Assembly: GCF_003651185.1 (NCBI RefSeq)
Contig: NZ_RCDC01000007.1
Span: 62,001-126,000, forward strand
Direction: 5' to 3'
Length of the DNA: 64,000 nt
Source of the DNA: Stenotrophomonas rhizophila
Lineage (GTDB): Bacteria > Pseudomonadota > Gammaproteobacteria > Xanthomonadales > Xanthomonadaceae
Below, piece by piece: positions 62,367 to 64,000 of the stretch (the stretch's first letter is position 1; each line of letters begins with the position of its first letter). The position numbers and the translations under genes are program-made. Under the pieces are notes generated by a model, which did not search any database, was not told the DNA's origin, and saw only the letters and a program-made list of their open reading frames with translations.

Positions 62367-63149
62367 ATGGTTGAGCCCATCGTCATTGACGGGCAGCGCG
62401 CCTGGCTGAAGCAGTACGGCGAAGGAAGCCGCGTGGTCGCGTTGGGCCTGCTGAACTTCATCGCCCGCCGCTTCCAGCTCGATGCCCTGCGCCCACCGCC
62501 GCACCGCGGTGGCGACGCCGCCCGCGAAACCGAAGCCCGCCGCCTGGCCGAACTGCAGGCGCAAGGGGTCAACGTCCCCAGTGTGATCGGCAGTGGCCAT
62601 GCCGCCCTCGTGCTGGGCGACAACGGCTCCTCGTTCAACACCTGCCTGCGCGAAGCCGACGATGCCGGCCGTGACCGCCTCGTGTCCGCCGCGATGAATG
62701 CCATTGCCCAGGCGCACCACAAGGGCGCGTACTTCGGCCAGCCGCTGCCGCGCAACCTCACCTGGGATGGCAAGGAGATCGGCTTCATCGATTTCGAGGA
62801 AGATCCCCTGGAAGTCATGGACCTCGCCCAGGCCCAGGCCCGCGACTGGCTGATGTTCGGTTACGGCGTGGCCAAATACTACGAGGACCGTCCGCAACAG
62901 CTGCAGACCCTCATGGCGCAGGCGATGGACGGTGCCGAAGCTCCGGTGCTGGCCCATGCTCACGACGTCACCGGCCGCCTGCAGGGGCTGGCCCGCGCCA
63001 GCATGAAGATGGGCCGCTCCGCCCGCGCACTGGCCCATTCCATCCTGATCGTCCACGGCGCCACCACCCTGGGCGTGCTGATGCTGGCCGTGATCTGCAT
63101 CGATTTCTTCAGCGACGGCGATCTGGACATCCTCCAGCTGTTCACCTGA
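62367..63149 (+). CDS. Kinase-like (LPS kinase fold) membrane protein
   Basis: 260 residues from MVEPIVIDGQRAWLKQYGEGSR, with CAGGAG in front. Kinase-like features: AWLKQYG as the nucleotide-binding Lys, AIAQAHHKGAYFGQPLPRNLTWD in place of the catalytic loop, and GFIDFEEDPLEVMDLAQAQARDW as the DFG-like metal motif. The loop lacks a clear HxD, so it may be a pseudokinase. One C-terminal membrane helix (ILIVHGATTLGVLMLAVICIDFF). It sits between fabH and fabD, so a role in lipid or LPS metabolism is inferred. Confidence 0.75.
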   Translation: MVEPIVIDGQRAWLKQYGEGSRVVALGLLNFIARRFQLDALRPPPHRGGDAARETEARRLAELQAQGVNVPSVIGSGHAALVLGDNGSSFNTCLREADDAGRDRLVSAAMNAIAQAHHKGAYFGQPLPRNLTWDGKEIGFIDFEEDPLEVMDLAQAQARDWLMFGYGVAKYYEDRPQQLQTLMAQAMDGAEAPVLAHAHDVTGRLQGLARASMKMGRSARALAHSILIVHGATTLGVLMLAVICIDFFSDGDLDILQLFT

Positions 63150-63237
63150 GCAAAGACCCCACATACGCGGCAGTACAGACGAAGGGCGACGTTCCCCTTT
63201 ATCATTCGCCGTTCGATTTTTGCAGGCGGATGATCAC

Positions 63238-64000
63238 GTGACCGGTACCAATCTCGCATTCGTGTTCCCGGGCCAGGGCTCGCAGTCGCTGGGCATGCTG
63301 GCCGAACTGGCCGAGCTGCACCCGCAGATCCGCGAGGCCTTCACCGAAGCCTCCGACGGCGCCGGTGTCGACCTGTGGGCGCTGTCGCAGGGCGGTCCCG
63401 AGGAAATGCTCAACCGCACCGAATACACCCAGCCGGCCCTGCTGGCCGCCAGCATCGGCGTGTGGCGCGCCTGGAACGCCGTTGGCGGCGCCCAGCCGGC
63501 CGTCCTGGCCGGCCACAGCCTCGGCGAGTACACCGCCCTGGTGGCCGCCGGCGCGCTGACCCTGCGGGACGGTGCCCACCTGGTGCGCCTGCGCGGCCAG
63601 CTGATGCAGGAAGCCGCCCCGACCGGCGTCGGCGCCATGGCCGCCGTGCTCGGCGCCGAAGATGCGCTGGTCGTGGAGGTCTGCGCGCAGGCCGCCGGCA
63701 GCCAGGTCGTCGTGCCGGCTAATTACAACTCGCCCGGTCAGATCGTCATCGGTGGCGATGCGGCTGCCGTGGATCGTGCGCTGGCGCTGCTGGCCGAGAA
63801 GGGCGTCCGCAAGGCCGTCAAGCTGGCTGTCAGCGTGCCCTCGCACACCCCGCTGATGCGCGAAGCTGCCAACCGCCTGGCCGAAACCATGGCCGGCCTG
63901 GACTGGCGCCCCCCGGCCCTGCCGGTGGTGCAGAACGTGGATGCCCGTGTGCATGACGGCGTGGACGCCATCCGCCAGGCGCTGGTGCAGCAGCTGTACC
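63238..64000 (+). CDS. fabD: Malonyl-CoA:ACP transacylase, 5' part
   Basis: Runs off the window end after 254 codons (full proteins have about 310). GTG start with GGCGGA upstream, giving (M)TGTNLAFVFPGQGSQSLGML. FVFPGQGSQ and the active-site Ser in LAGHSLGEYTALVAAG are visible, with the Arg in LVRLRGQLMQEA. Supplies malonyl-ACP to FabH and the elongation enzymes. Confidence 0.96.
   Translation, partial: MTGTNLAFVFPGQGSQSLGMLAELAELHPQIREAFTEASDGAGVDLWALSQGGPEEMLNRTEYTQPALLAASIGVWRAWNAVGGAQPAVLAGHSLGEYTALVAAGALTLRDGAHLVRLRGQLMQEAAPTGVGAMAAVLGAEDALVVEVCAQAAGSQVVVPANYNSPGQIVIGGDAAAVDRALALLAEKGVRKAVKLAVSVPSHTPLMREAANRLAETMAGLDWRPPALPVVQNVDARVHDGVDAIRQALVQQLY

Overview
The window is a GC-rich gammaproteobacterial chromosome segment, most likely Stenotrophomonas or a close relative in the Xanthomonadaceae/Lysobacteraceae. 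The reasons are the gene orders (phoB-phoR-ppk-ppx, tig-clpP-clpX-lon-hupB-ppiD, dnaX-ybaB-recR, rpmF-fabH-kinase-like-fabD), an NAD-type isocitrate dehydrogenase, and several short GTAG-type REP hairpins of the kind described as SMAG elements in Stenotrophomonas. The assignment comes from reading protein sequences; no database was searched.

Layout. 1-5.9 kb: phosphate and polyphosphate block on the minus strand (ppx, ppk, phoR, phoB) with a PHO box in front of phoB. 5.9-10.7 kb: BepA-like protease, glutaredoxin, AhpD-like protein, NAD-IDH and a Bax inhibitor-1 family protein. 10.9-11.8 kb: tRNA cluster Pro-Arg-His-Lys-Lys-Leu. 12-18.5 kb: trigger factor, ClpP, ClpX, Lon and HU. 18.5-19.1 kb: tRNA-Val and three tRNA-Asp genes in a perfect 166-bp tandem repeat. 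19.2-26 kb: PpiD, MltD/GloB, a methyltransferase, RNase HI, DnaQ and a PP2C phosphatase. 26-31.6 kb: tRNA-Ser(CGA), structured repeats, a DUF6165 protein, a heptosyltransferase-like enzyme, KDO kinase, a metallo-hydrolase, an NTF2-like protein, SRP RNA, a guanidine-II riboswitch with its SMR exporter, and a GNAT acetyltransferase.

31,599-47,986 is a 16.4-kb integrative and mobilizable element inserted in the 3' end of tRNA-Ser(GGA). It is bounded by an 18-bp direct repeat of the tRNA end. It carries a tyrosine integrase beside the tRNA, matching putative arm sites at both ends, a MobA/MobL relaxase with a recognisable oriT, and defence cargo: a Cap4-like nuclease with a Rad50/SMC-like ATPase (Lamassu/ABC-3C-like), a SEFIR/TIR protein, an RnlA-RnlB toxin-antitoxin pair, and an unrecognised pair containing a possible PD-(D/E)xK nuclease. 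The tRNA's original terminator was displaced to the far end, and the element supplies a new one.

48-64 kb returns to core genome: dnaX-ybaB-recR, HIT protein, Slp lipoprotein, a MoxR-DUF58-TgpA transglutaminase operon, two large membrane proteins, yceF/yceD/rpmF, fabH, a kinase-like membrane protein and the 5' part of fabD.

The two most unusual signals are: (i) a roughly 120-nt five-hairpin element, present in two full copies, each just beyond a tRNA-Ser terminator, whose stems differ by compensatory base-pair changes; and (ii) the chain of overlapping small genes (43 aa, 75 aa, nuclease) that leads into the SMC and SEFIR genes.
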